Positions 41,829-51,655 of a DNA stretch of 64,000 nt are shown one piece after another. Every line of letters starts with the position of its first letter. Within the stretch, counting starts at the first letter, position 1. This DNA is from Selaginella moellendorffii. Taxonomy: Eukaryota > Streptophyta > Lycopodiopsida > Selaginellales > Selaginellaceae. The stretch lies in assembly GCF_000143415.4 (NCBI RefSeq), contig NW_003314340.1, positions 194,385 to 258,384 of the forward strand. Reading direction: 5' to 3'. The notes under the pieces are model-generated. The model ran no database searches. It saw nothing but the letters and a program-made list of their open reading frames with translations, and was not told where the DNA came from. A program made the translations under genes and the position numbers.

Positions 41829-41960
41829 TCTCGCACTCTTCAGGTTCACTCGCACTCTTCAGGTTCACAATGCTTTTTCCTATCTTCTTCTGCCTTCTTG
41901 CTTGCTTACAATGGTGGAGCAAGCTATGGTGGCTCAGGATCATGCTCCCCTTGGAGAAGT
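41829..41960 (+). pseudogene. Hevein-like signal-peptide remnant with duplicated 19-bp leader
   Basis: GCTTTTTCCTATCTTCTTCTG through CAATGGTGGAGCAAGC parallels the signal-peptide coding region of the hevein-like genes (MVEHA segment), but frames are shifted and no cysteine domain follows. Just upstream CTCGCACTCTTCAGGTTCA occurs twice in tandem; the mirrored site near 55870-55890 has one copy. Confidence 0.4.
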
Positions 41961-42930
41961 TAATTTTTTAGTGCTCTTCCTTCCATTCTCAAAAGCGAGT
42001 TGTAAAAATCTGGCTTCAATGCTAGAAACTGCTAGAATTTGTGTTAACATTGTCTAGATTCTTGAGTCTTGATTCACCTTTCTATTGCACGGTTATGCTG
42101 GTGTAAGACTTTTATAAAAAGTTTTCTTTCCAGTAAATCCACTCCTGCCAGCTCTAAGTCTGGCAATTTGAATCAGCCCTGCAAACAATCCCCAATCTCT
42201 TGTAAATGTCATAGGAATATCATCAAAAAAAGATATCGACATTGAAGCCATTGCAACTATTATCCTACCATAGAGCCAACCTTGCTTGGTAAAACCAAAA
42301 TGTTTATTATGGGAATCACAGCCCAGTCCTTCAGGTTGGACTCAACTTGTTATTGCTATCGCACTAGCTCATCTCTTAGCTGCGCAGCTATAAGATGAGT
42401 TGATGTTCCTGCAAAGTGCCACGTAACAGAACATTATAATTTCTTACAGTCTGCCTTAAAAAACAGCTGATGCAAAAAGAGAGGATGTCCGTCTACATGT
42501 GTGCTACTGCTCTAGCACTCAACAGATCACTGCAATTTCTACATTGAAGCCCTGAATAAAAAGTCAATCTAAGATCAACATATTGTAAGGAAGGCCGCTC
42601 CTGTATCCTTTCTCTTCATTGCTTCATTTGAATGCCAAGCCAAGGGAGAACTAGCAGGTCCAATTCAGATGAAAGCTGTAAAAGAAAGATCAAGTGTGGC
42701 ATCTAAAAAAGCTTTCCATGCAGTAGAAGGAATCCACCATACTAACCTGCAGTGCATTGGGCGTCATTGATGAAGGAGATTGCAATTGATGAGATTTTTA
42801 ATGCGTTCAGCTTGGTAACATAGCAAACATCACACCATATATATAAAAAGAGAATAGAGGACGCCAGTGCTTATTTAGATATTACTCGCAACTTTCATGT
42901 TGCAGGTGTCTAGCACATTAGATGGAATAT

Positions 42931-43164
42931 TTAGTTGCATCTCCCATAGCCGCGCTGGCAGCCCGCGCCACAGTACTCAGATGTCGATCCGCAGTAGCCA
43001 AACTGGCTGCAGCACAGGCCCGAGTTGCAGCGGCGTCCTCTACCCTGACGACCGCAACAGGGACCGCTTGTACCACATTGAGCTTCCACCACATTGGCGT
43101 GCTCCACCATTGCAACAACGAGCATGCACAAGAAGAAAGCAGCGAAAGCACGAAGGGACGCCAT
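42931..43164 (-). CDS. Secreted hevein-like cysteine-rich peptide (left-arm copy)
   Basis: Encodes 77 residues. [20 protein letters not shown] is a signal peptide, probably cleaved before QCGTSGPCC. The mature part of about 49 residues has ten cysteines in the order C, CC, C, CC, C, C, C, C. Its centre [20 protein letters not shown] is the canonical hevein chitin-binding core (Ser and aromatic residues present). Such peptides bind chitin and act as antifungal defence molecules in plants (family knowledge). The ATG at 43164 is preferred to an upstream in-frame ATG because it begins the signal peptide and follows the TATA box by about 70 bp. Confidence 0.85.
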   Translation of the reverse strand: MASLRAFAAFFLCMLVVAMVEHANVVEAQCGTSGPCCGRQGRGRRCNSGLCCSQFGYCGSTSEYCGAGCQRGYGRCN

Positions 43165-43233
43165 TGCAAACAGTAGCACTTTAACTATGGATAGAGCTGA
43201 GCAGTGTTTGATTGAATGGAGAGGCGGGGCGCA

Positions 43234-43241
43234 TTTATATA
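43234..43241 (-). promoter_or_regulatory. TATA box of left-arm hevein-like gene
   Basis: TATATAAAT on the minus strand, about 70 bp before the ATG, preceded by a run of Cs. Conserved in the right-arm copy. Confidence 0.75.
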
Positions 43242-43328
43242 GCGGGGGGGTTGCAAGCAAAGTCCATCACAACTTTTGAAAACCTAGAGTGCAGTTTTGT
43301 TCGCATCGCAATTACATATTTGCTAAAA

Positions 43329-43395
43329 GACTTTAGCTCCATGATCTACCAGTTTCTGGAAAGACTTTGGCTCCATGATCTACCAGTCTCTCGAT
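43329..43395 (-). repeat. 34-bp tandem duplication in the hevein-like promoter
   Basis: GACTTTAGCTCCATGATCTA recurs 34 bp later as GACTTTGGCTCCATGATCTA, both continuing into CCAGT. It lies roughly 90-160 bp upstream of the TATA box and is kept in the right-arm copy (about 54320-54385). Confidence 0.8.
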
Positions 43396-43795
43396 TTCGC
43401 CCATAGATTGAATTTTGGAGGAAGGTGACACAGTGTACACAGGTCTGCGGCCAAACCCGACCATGACACATTTGCATTTGAAGTGTGACACAAGACCTTA
43501 TCGCTTGACCATTGAGCGAAGTTTCGTAAGAAGCATGCGGGTTGAATCTTGTGAAGGACATTAACCAAATCAGTAAACTCAAGTTCAGATTGTTTTGAAA
43601 ACCACGAAGACCATGCTCCTTCCTAATGTAGGGACATGGCACAATATTCAGCCAGCTATCTTCAAAAGACTGCATGTAAATAAAGCATCATTAGACAGGG
43701 TGCGAGGCGTGCAATGGAAATGCAGCTCGCTTGTAAGTTTGTGGTTGGTTTATACTATGCATTGTTGGGGAGAAACCAAAATAGGTTGAAGCAAA

Positions 43796-46016
43796 ATCTC
43801 AGGCAGCAGTAACAGCTACTCGGGCAGCTAAAGCAGCGCAAGCCCACACACCAGCTGCGGAATCAGTTAACTCTGAGACAGAAGTTGATAGAAGGGAGCA
43901 GCAACCCACAGGAGGGAACGCTTTGATGAAAAAAAATCACCATCTTGCCAACTGTTGAGATTGCTAAAAAGCTCGAGCTGATCTAGACGTGTATCAGACG
44001 CAAAGCTTTGGGGAGGCTAAACGAGGAGCATCGAAAGATGAAGGCTGAGGCGGAAAAGAAGTCGAGGAGAACCGATGAGAGAGCACAGTTGGACAGGCCG
44101 GTTGCCGTGGAGCCGCGCTCCAGAGGTTGACGGATCAAATGGACACCACATGCGACGAGGAGGAGCATCGATGTTGAGGAGCCTATTCATACTCAAGAAC
44201 CGAGGCCAGTCTTAGGTAATTCTTGACTTTGCTTTCCGTTTGCTCTGACTTATCTAATTCTATCGCATACGCTCCAATGACGGGGGACTTCTGGCTAAAC
44301 GATGAGGGGCAACAGGAACATATCTTCTAGGCAGCGTCAAGTGTGCAAGGCTGTTACTTGCAAGGCTCAAAGATTCACGCCCTGTTGATCGGATATATCC
44401 ATTCGTTTGGGCGGAATTATAATACAAGTACTCGTACTCATCAAGAGGGGTCCGAGTTGAAGCAAGTTCATGTTTTTATATTTTTGTAGCATTAACTAGA
44501 TACCTTGGTGATGTCTCTGCCGTGCGTGAACGACTCTGAACGTCTTTCCCGGAGAACTCATACAACAAATGTCCACGAGAACTCAGACAACAAATGTCCA
44601 CTTCGGAGTTTACAGTGATAGACGACCGTTTTTACATGGAGGTTTGTAAATGTAAGTCCACTTATCAAGCGGTTCGTGATGGCCAGAGCTCCTTGGCAGT
44701 TTGGTTTCATGGAACCCTGAGGATTGGGCACATGGTGGAAAATCACAGTTTTGGATCAGCGTGTTGTAAGTCTTCTCTGGAATGAAGAGTGACTGCAGTA
44801 AAATTCAACATCGCCTCACATGTCATGAGCAGGATCAGTCCATGCATTCCCGAACTGCAGTATAAAAGGTTCTCTTTTGTGTTGTCCATTTCACACTATC
44901 TTACTGAGAATCCTTTCAGGTTGATGATGTTCTTACCATCAATGTGGTCCAAAATTTTCATAAGTGACCTGCTTATGGCTTGATCACGGTGACTTGGTAG
45001 CATATCTTACCAGAGCAGCTCTCCCCCACCAATTCCTTGAGTACTCCGGAAAGTTTTTAAACCACTCAAGCAGGAATTCGAGACTATTAGAGGCTACACA
45101 AGAATTCTCATAAGGAAAGAAAGTCAATTTTCACTTAAATGCTATTATTAATCATCCCAAATCAGAGGTGATGTTGGTGTAAGGGAAACCAGTGCTATGA
45201 GGAGACTTGCTTATAAAAATCTTCAAATGTATAATAGGCACATACATCCGTTAACGTGTCCGTTAACGGACACGTGGAAGAATGTTTGACCAACTTGTGT
45301 CATTATTTTGTGTTTGGGTTCAAAGCTTAAATTTTATACCATATGAGTTGGTGAAGTATCTATATTTTTACGTTAGACCATCAATTTTATTTGGCTCTAT
45401 TTTGCTTATTAGTTTTAGGCATATTTATATAGTTTTTTCATTGACATGTCAGTTCCACTGTTGCATTTAATCTATGGTATTGGATTATATTGAGTTGTAG
45501 ACATGAATATTCACTCTTTATTAATGTGTAGCTAGGTATTACTGAAGGATTAATTTCAAATACTAAATATAGTACTTTTGACTTTGGTTATTTTGGTGTT
45601 GAGTAGTGATTCATTCTTATTTTTCTTTAGTTTTGTTTTAGTGTTGATGATATTAAAGTAATGTTTTATGAAATATTTCTCCATGGATAAATTTTCCATC
45701 TGTGATGATTTAAATGGTTGGTGATCAATTGCTTTCTTTAGATATCAACATTTAGTTTTACTAGTATTGATAAAGATGATATTGATGATTTGGCTATACA
45801 TTTGTGTTATTAATATTTGTGCATTTTGCTCGTTTACAATTAATTATATTGATGTTCAAATGAGTTGAGTGGCAAGTTGGGGTAATTGTTGTTGGATCTG
45901 ATTTGAGGGTATTGATCATTGATGATTTTGATTGCCCTTGATATTAACAAATGGATTCATATATGATCAATTTGGTGATTATTTATTAAGTATAATTTTA
46001 TCATATTTAAGCCATA
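43796..46016. other. Left-arm sequence without a supported gene
   Basis: Short exon-like segments occur, for example RLNEEHRKMKAEAEKKSRR at about 44013-44070, but stops and lack of splice context prevent a gene model. The same pieces are mirrored in the right arm. Confidence 0.4.
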
Positions 46017-46500
46017 ATATTCTTAATTTGATCCACTCCGACATATTTGGCTCTGCACAAAGCAAAAAACTTTGGAAACAAACACCAAATTGCATCACTA
46101 ACTCAGATAACCCTTAATAAAGATAATGCAATTATTAGAAGATATCATTATAATCATTAGTATATTCAAATACACACTTGAAGACATATGAGAGAATGCT
46201 TTAACCTACATGAGTGGTTGCACTTAAATTATTATACCATCCCAATGCCATCATTTGGAAGCACATGGGAAATTCATGTAAATATTGAGCATCATCCAAA
46301 AAATGATAGATAATAATCATTGTAAAGTGATCAAATCAATAAAAACATTTTAGTGAACAAAAAGTTTGGCAACAAGAGTAAGAAGAGTTTTACCACATGT
46401 TGTAAATGCTATCATTAATTAAATTTGATGATTTAACTACAACTACATAGCATTGAATAATTGCATTTACTGTTACTTCAAAAAGTACTATTTTGCCATG
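46017..46500 (-). pseudogene. Decayed gag of the gypsy element C family (left arm)
   Basis: Alignable by eye with 14880-15370 of element C in the same orientation. Differences are dominated by C-to-T and G-to-A changes. No coding potential remains. Confidence 0.75.
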
Positions 46501-46557
46501 AAGATGAACAAAAAAGAAAAAAAAAACAAAATAGAAGAAATTGAAGTGCTGGCAGTG

Positions 46558-46728
46558 ATGCCATTCGTGCCGGATGATGTGGCACTAGGGACGCTAGTGG
46601 GGCGTGCTAGATGCAGAGTGATGTGAGGCAAGGGGAGAGTGTGGGGGGTCTGGTGCTGGAGATGGAGCAGCGCAGCCCATCCAGGTAATTGACGAAAACA
46701 GCAGCACTCCTGTCTCCAATCTATCACG
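46558..46728 (+). repeat. Direct repeat R2
   Basis: Same sequence family and orientation as R1 (41425-41570). Directly precedes the hevein-like pseudogene at 46748, so it is probably that gene's promoter and leader. Confidence 0.85.
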
Positions 46729-46747
46729 TTTGTTTGAAGTTTTTGCA

Positions 46748-46955
46748 ATGGCATCCTTCCGAGCTTTTGCTGCTCTCTTCTTGTGTGTGCTCGTAGTTGC
46801 AATGGTGGAGCATGCCACTGTGGTGGTGCAAGCTCAAGGATCCTGTGCAAGTGGGCCTTGTTGCAGTGCTCAGGGTGGTGGACGCGTCTGGCCTGTGCTG
46901 CAGCCAGTTTGGTTTCTGTGGATCTTCAAACAATCACTGTGGTTTGGGATGCTAG
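46748..46955 (+). pseudogene. Hevein-like peptide gene, frameshifted
   Basis: MASFRAFAALFLCVLVVAMV, an intact signal peptide, is followed by CASGPCCSAQGGGR. A small deletion near 46886 compared with the intact genes then shifts the frame. In the next frame [20 protein letters not shown] can be read up to TAG at 46953. A distinct paralogue from the arm copies. Confidence 0.8.
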
Positions 46956-47284
46956 AGGGGATATGGCAGCAGCAGCTAGAGCTAAAACACAACACCAGAT
47001 GCTGCTGCAATCTCCTGTTGCAAATCGCAGCTGAATAAGTTGTTTCGCTTTACAATAATTAATGTAAGTGTGGTTGAAAGTTCTATGCTGGAACTCTGAG
47101 ATTTTCAGCAAGGAAATTGGATGACTAGTCTTGACCAAGTTGCCGTGCTCGCAAGAGAAGTGAACGTTTCAGGTGCGCTAGGAAATCTTTCCATTTGGCT
47201 ACTTTGACTAGTGGTCAATGATAATTGGATGGAAACGCCAACCAGGTCTTGATCAAGTCCCAAGAAACTGCAGTCAAGGATTAT

Positions 47285-47690
47285 CGGTGGCCTGTGGCTC
47301 CTCGAAGAGGGTTTCCTTCTTCTCTAGACGTCCTCTAGTGGTGATCTTTGTATCGTTGCCTAGCGCACCAAATTCGAGCCTATCTCAGCCATGGAGCAGT
47401 GCTTGAAATGCCAACGAGTCTAGAGCTAGTGGACTCACGCCAAAGTAGATCTCATCTGCGATATGGTTCCATAGGATGGAGCATTGATCATTAGAAATGC
47501 CCCATGTACTTGTGCACGGCTCTCCATCTGGGCTCTGTCACCGCCAGTGTTCTTGGCACAGATCGTTTGATGTTTGTTCTTGCCAGCTGAGTACCTTACT
47601 GTGTTATATCTTTCCTTGTTTTTATGACTTGGAAGGAGGGACAATAGGATCCATGAAGAAAGCAAGTGGTGGAACCACTATCGCTAGTGA
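47285..47690 (+). pseudogene. Degraded copy of the 39771-40882 membrane-protein gene
   Basis: Collinear fragments: GTGGCCTGTGGCTCCTCGAA, GAGCCTATCTCAGCCATGGA, AGGATGGAGCATTGATC, CTCTCCATCTGGG, and GATCGTTTGATGTTTGTTCT, ending GTGGTGGAACCACTATCGCT. Many deletions and stops. Confidence 0.8.
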
Positions 47691-47699
47691 TCTATATCC

Positions 47700-48595
47700 A
47701 GAAAACCTTAGATCATACAAGGTCCTGAATTCTTTGCAAACCGTTTTCATTTAAAATGGTAAATAAATAAAATTAATGTTTGAAAGTAGAAGTTTTAGTG
47801 TTATATTAAAACACTAAATAATTAAATAATTTTTTAAATATTCTTTTAAAATTAAAAATTATAATATGTATATGTTTATTTAATGTTGAAAGAAGCATTT
47901 TCACATAAATATTTTACTTTAAACATTAGTATAATACACATGAATTTGTCATAACAAAGATTGTTAAAATATGTGATAAACTAAGTACTATTGGAGTGTG
48001 TGGCCAATTAAAGTGGTGGTGGAACAATCAATGAAGAGGAATAAAATAAAATATGCCAATGTAAATAGAAACAAATAAATAAATATAGGTTATTTAATAA
48101 TAAATATAACAACAAAAAATAATTTTAAAATTTTCAATAATTTTCTTTATATTATGATTGATTAATCAAAATATAAGTATTATCTATATCTTACAAATTT
48201 TTATTTTATACAAAAATTCCTTATAAAACCTTTATTAAAAGACATTTAACCTTATCTTTTTTATATTATTTTATTTTATATAAGTAATAGTAATATGTTT
48301 TTAATTAAGTCCAACTGTATTATTTTTCTATCTTTTAGACCATATTTGTGCTTGTTTTTTAATACTAAATTAAAATAAAATAAAATCTAATAATATTTTA
48401 TAAACTTCACAATATAAAAGAACTAAATTTGAATGCAAAAGCTTTATTCTAAATTAAAACATTAAATATATAAATATTCATTCGTTCAAATAATCATATA
48501 TACTATATATAAAATATAAATATTTTGTTTCTTAAATGTTGAAATTAAAATAATTATTTTAACATAAATATATATTAAATATTACGATTCTCTCT
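47700..48595. other. AT-rich intergenic stretch
   Basis: AT-rich, no gene recognised. The change to GC-rich sequence at about 48600 marks the PPR coding region. Confidence 0.7.
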
Positions 48596-50180
48596 TTAGG
48601 GCTTGACCATGTTGGCTAGAAGTGAGAGCCACGAAGACGAGCTATCCCCATCTATACGGAGGAGATCCCTGGCCACCACCACTCCCCGCGCGACATCCTC
48701 GTGAGTCCTACACGCCGCCATCAAGCTCACCCTGGCCGCGGCGTCGCCCGGGAAGGGCATCGCCTTGAGCAGCTCCTGGGCGTCGCCCAATCGCCCGCAC
48801 CGCGCCAGGACGTCGATCACACTGCTGTAGTGATCGTGGCTCGGGGAGTCGATCGTCCCGGCGAAATCGCCGCTCGCGATCGACGCGAAGCAGCAGCACG
48901 CGGCGCGCGAATCGCCGCCGTGGCTCAGCGCCGCCAGCACGCTCTTGATCGTCGTGGCGTCCGCGGCCACGCCCTCGAGCAGCATCTCCTGGAAGAGATC
49001 TAGCGCAGCGGCGCCGCCTGGCCGCCGCCCATACGCCGCCACCATCGCATTCCACGACGCGGGATCCTTCTCGGGCATGGCGTCGAAGAACACCCTCGCG
49101 CGATCAATGTGGCCGGATTGGGAGAAGATCGCGACGGCGGCGGTGAGGGTGATGAGATCCCAGGCGGGCATCCGGTGGAGGAGGAGATCCGAACTCTCGA
49201 AGCTCTGGGCGCTGGCGGCGAGCATCGCGTTCCAGGAGGCGATGTTCTTCCCGGGCATCGCGACAAAGATCTTGCGCGCGGCGGCGGCGGAGTCTCGCGC
49301 ATGTGCTCGCAGCAGCGCTGTCCACGACACGATGCTCCACTGCGGCATCTTGTGGAAGATGGCAGTGGCGGCGCCAAGGTGGCCGGAGTCGCCATAGCCG
49401 CCCACCATCGCCGTCCACGCCGCCACGCTCCGGATCTCCGCGAGGGAATCGAATGCGTTCTTGGCGGCCTCGAGCTGGCTGATTTGGATGTGTTTTTGCA
49501 GCGTTGCGAGGTTGGAGACGCTGTTCCAGGCGGGCATTTTATCGCGGATCGCTAGAAACTCTTGGTTTTCTTCTCTAGAGGCATTTGCTTGGAGAAGGCA
49601 CGTCCAGCTCACAATGTCTCGGTTGGTCATCTCGTCAAAAAGGCATCTTGCGTCATTAACAAGGCCTCGGTCTCCTAGAGCGGCTAGAACAGTGTTGCAG
49701 GACACGGAGTCTTTAACCGGCATCTTAGAGAACAAATCCTTCATTTTTTGCAGATGCCCGTGCACGGCATATGCTGCAAGCATGGCATTCCATGACACTT
49801 GATCGTACATGGGCATTCTTTGATAGATTAGCCCAACTTGTGAGAAGCAGTCTCTTGTTATCATGGTGTTCCAGGAAACGAGACTTTCAGGGCATCACAT
49901 AAAAAATCTCCTGGGCTTTAAGTGTTTGCCCGCACTTGGCATATGCTAGGAGGAGAATGTTACACAAGATTGCGTTCCACTGCGGCGAGGCGTTGAACAT
50001 TTCTATGAGATTTTCGAGGTAACCATTGTCTCCGTACATTTTAAGCATGACGCCCCACGTCACGGCGTTCTTTTGTTGCATATCATCAAAAGAAGACTTT
50101 GCCAGAGAAAAATGCCCATTATGGGCATAAGTTACTAGCAGAAAATTCCTCGACTTTAGCATAACCCTAAACCCTTCCAC
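48596..50180 (-). pseudogene. PPR gene with one frameshift (PPR-3)
   Basis: Short S-type PPR repeats such as DQVSWNAMLAAYAVHGH, DIVSWTCLLQANASREE and DPASWNAMVAAYGRRPG run to an E-like end (HYSSVIDVLARCGRLGDAQE, AACRTHED) and stop at 48596. The upstream segment (50180-49887, KNAVTWGVMLKMYGDNGY) is in another frame. One extra base near 49892 separates them; otherwise both halves are clean. No DYW domain. GC content rises strongly toward the 3' half. Either a recent pseudogene or a sequence error. Confidence 0.75.
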
Positions 50181-50214
50181 GTATAATTTCAGTTTCTTTG
50201 ATGTTTCTCGAGGT

Positions 50215-50370
50215 ACTCCTTCCTATGATCGATCCAGTAAAAGGAGGGACAAAGTTGACTATATGATCCACAAGGACGGAAAAAAAAAACCTGGATCAGC
50301 GGCAGAAGCTAGTTTTCTCGCGGGCACTGGCTACATGGCAAAACTGTTTTGACAATTCCAACGCTACGCA
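50215..50370 (+). pseudogene. 3' fragment of the 39771-40882 gene family
   Basis: CCTATGATCGATCCAG, AGGAGGGACAAAGTTGACTA and TTTTCTCGCGGGCACTGGCT match the last intron end and exon 3 of the intact gene, with an internal deletion. Confidence 0.75.
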
Positions 50371-50911
50371 GGTTGACGCTAAGATAAATCTCGTAGATTT
50401 TTCTATCACAACTAACTTGGTGTTGTTCACTTTAGGCTATTGTTAAGAAAAGTCTTCATCTCGGGTCATTAATTGTTGCGTTTGGAAGTTTGCTTGCAGC
50501 ATTGGCAACACTTGGAGACACAATGTTCCATGCTGGTATCCTTTTGCTAGAGAGGCATAACACCCGGGTTGTTGCAAATTATTCTGTAGGTCCAATTACA
50601 ACTCTCCACATGCCCATCCCACTGCTGCTAGTGTGCCAGGAAATGCGGCAAGGTCACCAGTCTCAAGAGCCTGATAGCAATTCCGATGGACAGGAAAGAA
50701 AGATTCTTTAGAAAGATTCTGCTTGTAAAGATTCTTTAGAAAGTTTAAGTTATTGTATGAATATTTTATTATTTTTGTTGTTAATGTTATTATTAATATA
50801 GCAGTATTAGTTATTTTCATGACTAACAAGTTAGATTTTAGTAATTATATTCATTTTTAAATAAGAACATTTTACATATATAATAGCCTAAAAATGATAA
50901 TATAATGTTTC
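50371..50911. other. Intergenic with an unidentified short coding-like segment
   Basis: 50470-50710 has an open frame (GSLLAALATLGDTMFHAGIL and onward) with a hydrophobic start, but no start, splice or family support. Not called as a gene. Confidence 0.3.
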
Positions 50912-51100
50912 TGTAAAGTCTAAGTGTACAAATACAATGCCATATGTTAATATTAGCGTAGTAAGATCTTGATCTTTTGGTTTTTTTGTATTCTTTTTCC
51001 ATACTCCACTCACATTGGTGGAGGTGAGTGCTTTGATTTTGAATTTTGGTTTAAATTTGGTTTTTACATTTTTTTAAAATTTCACTTTCTTTATAGTTTT
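50912..51100 (+). repeat. Truncated LTR and leader of a gypsy C-family element
   Basis: CTAAGTGTACAAATACAATGCC and CCATACTCCACTCACA are the two ends of the C-family LTR with the middle deleted. TTGGTGGAGGTGAG, the primer-site region, and the AT-converted leader follow, leading into the gag remnant of the right arm. Confidence 0.7.
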
Positions 51101-51130
51101 TTCAATTTCTTTTATTTGTTTTTTTTTTCC

Positions 51131-51655
51131 CTTTTTGTTCATCTTTATCGCAAAGCAATAGTTTCCTCCTTTTTCGACTCTAGAGCAATAATTAGTGGAA
51201 TTATTTGATGCTATATAGTTGTAGTTAAACCATTAAACTTAATTAATGATAACATTTACAACACATCGTAAAACTCTTTTTACTCTTATTGCCAATCCTT
51301 GTGTCCACCAAGATTTTTTTTATAGGAACTCTAGGGATGGTATGTACTATTGATTTGATCACTTTACAATGATTACTATCTATCATTTTTTGGATAATGC
51401 TCGGCATTTACATGAGTTTCCCATGTGCTTCCAAAAGATAGCATTGTTGTGTTACAATAGTTTAAATGCAGCCACTCATGCAGATTGAAGCATTCTCTCA
51501 TATATCTTCAAGTGCATATTTGAACATGCTAATGATTATAATAATATCTTTTAATATTTATCAAGGAGTGATGTAATTTGGTGTTTGCTTCTAAAAGCCT
51601 CTTGCTTTGTGCAAAGCCAAATATATTGGAGCAGATTAAATTGAAAATATTATGC
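51131..51655 (+). pseudogene. Decayed gag of the gypsy element C family (right arm)
   Basis: Mirror of 46017-46500 and alignable with element C gag. Transitions toward A/T predominate and coding is lost. Confidence 0.7.

Larger units (their letters stand above)
41571..46546. repeat. Left arm of a large inverted duplication (about 4.98 kb)
   Basis: Its reverse complement matches 51101-56138 collinearly. Outer edge: GCTAAAAGAAATCAAACCTC at 41571 corresponds to the reverse complement ending at 56138. The hevein-like genes sit 1593 and 1595 bp from the outer ends. Inner edge: AGAAATTGAA near 46546 corresponds to 51101. The spacer is about 4.55 kb. The arm's innermost 530 bp are a decayed gag fragment of the gypsy element C family. 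Confidence 0.9.

Noticed and set aside
42897-43184. Frames antisense to the hevein-like gene (and the mirror set at 54523-54810)
   Set aside because: Shadows of the conserved peptide gene, conserved only because the two arms are near-identical.
49000-49395. Open frames in other frames across the GC-rich PPR-3 region
   Set aside because: Overlap the PPR frame, which has clear repeat periodicity; their Pro/Arg composition is a GC artefact.
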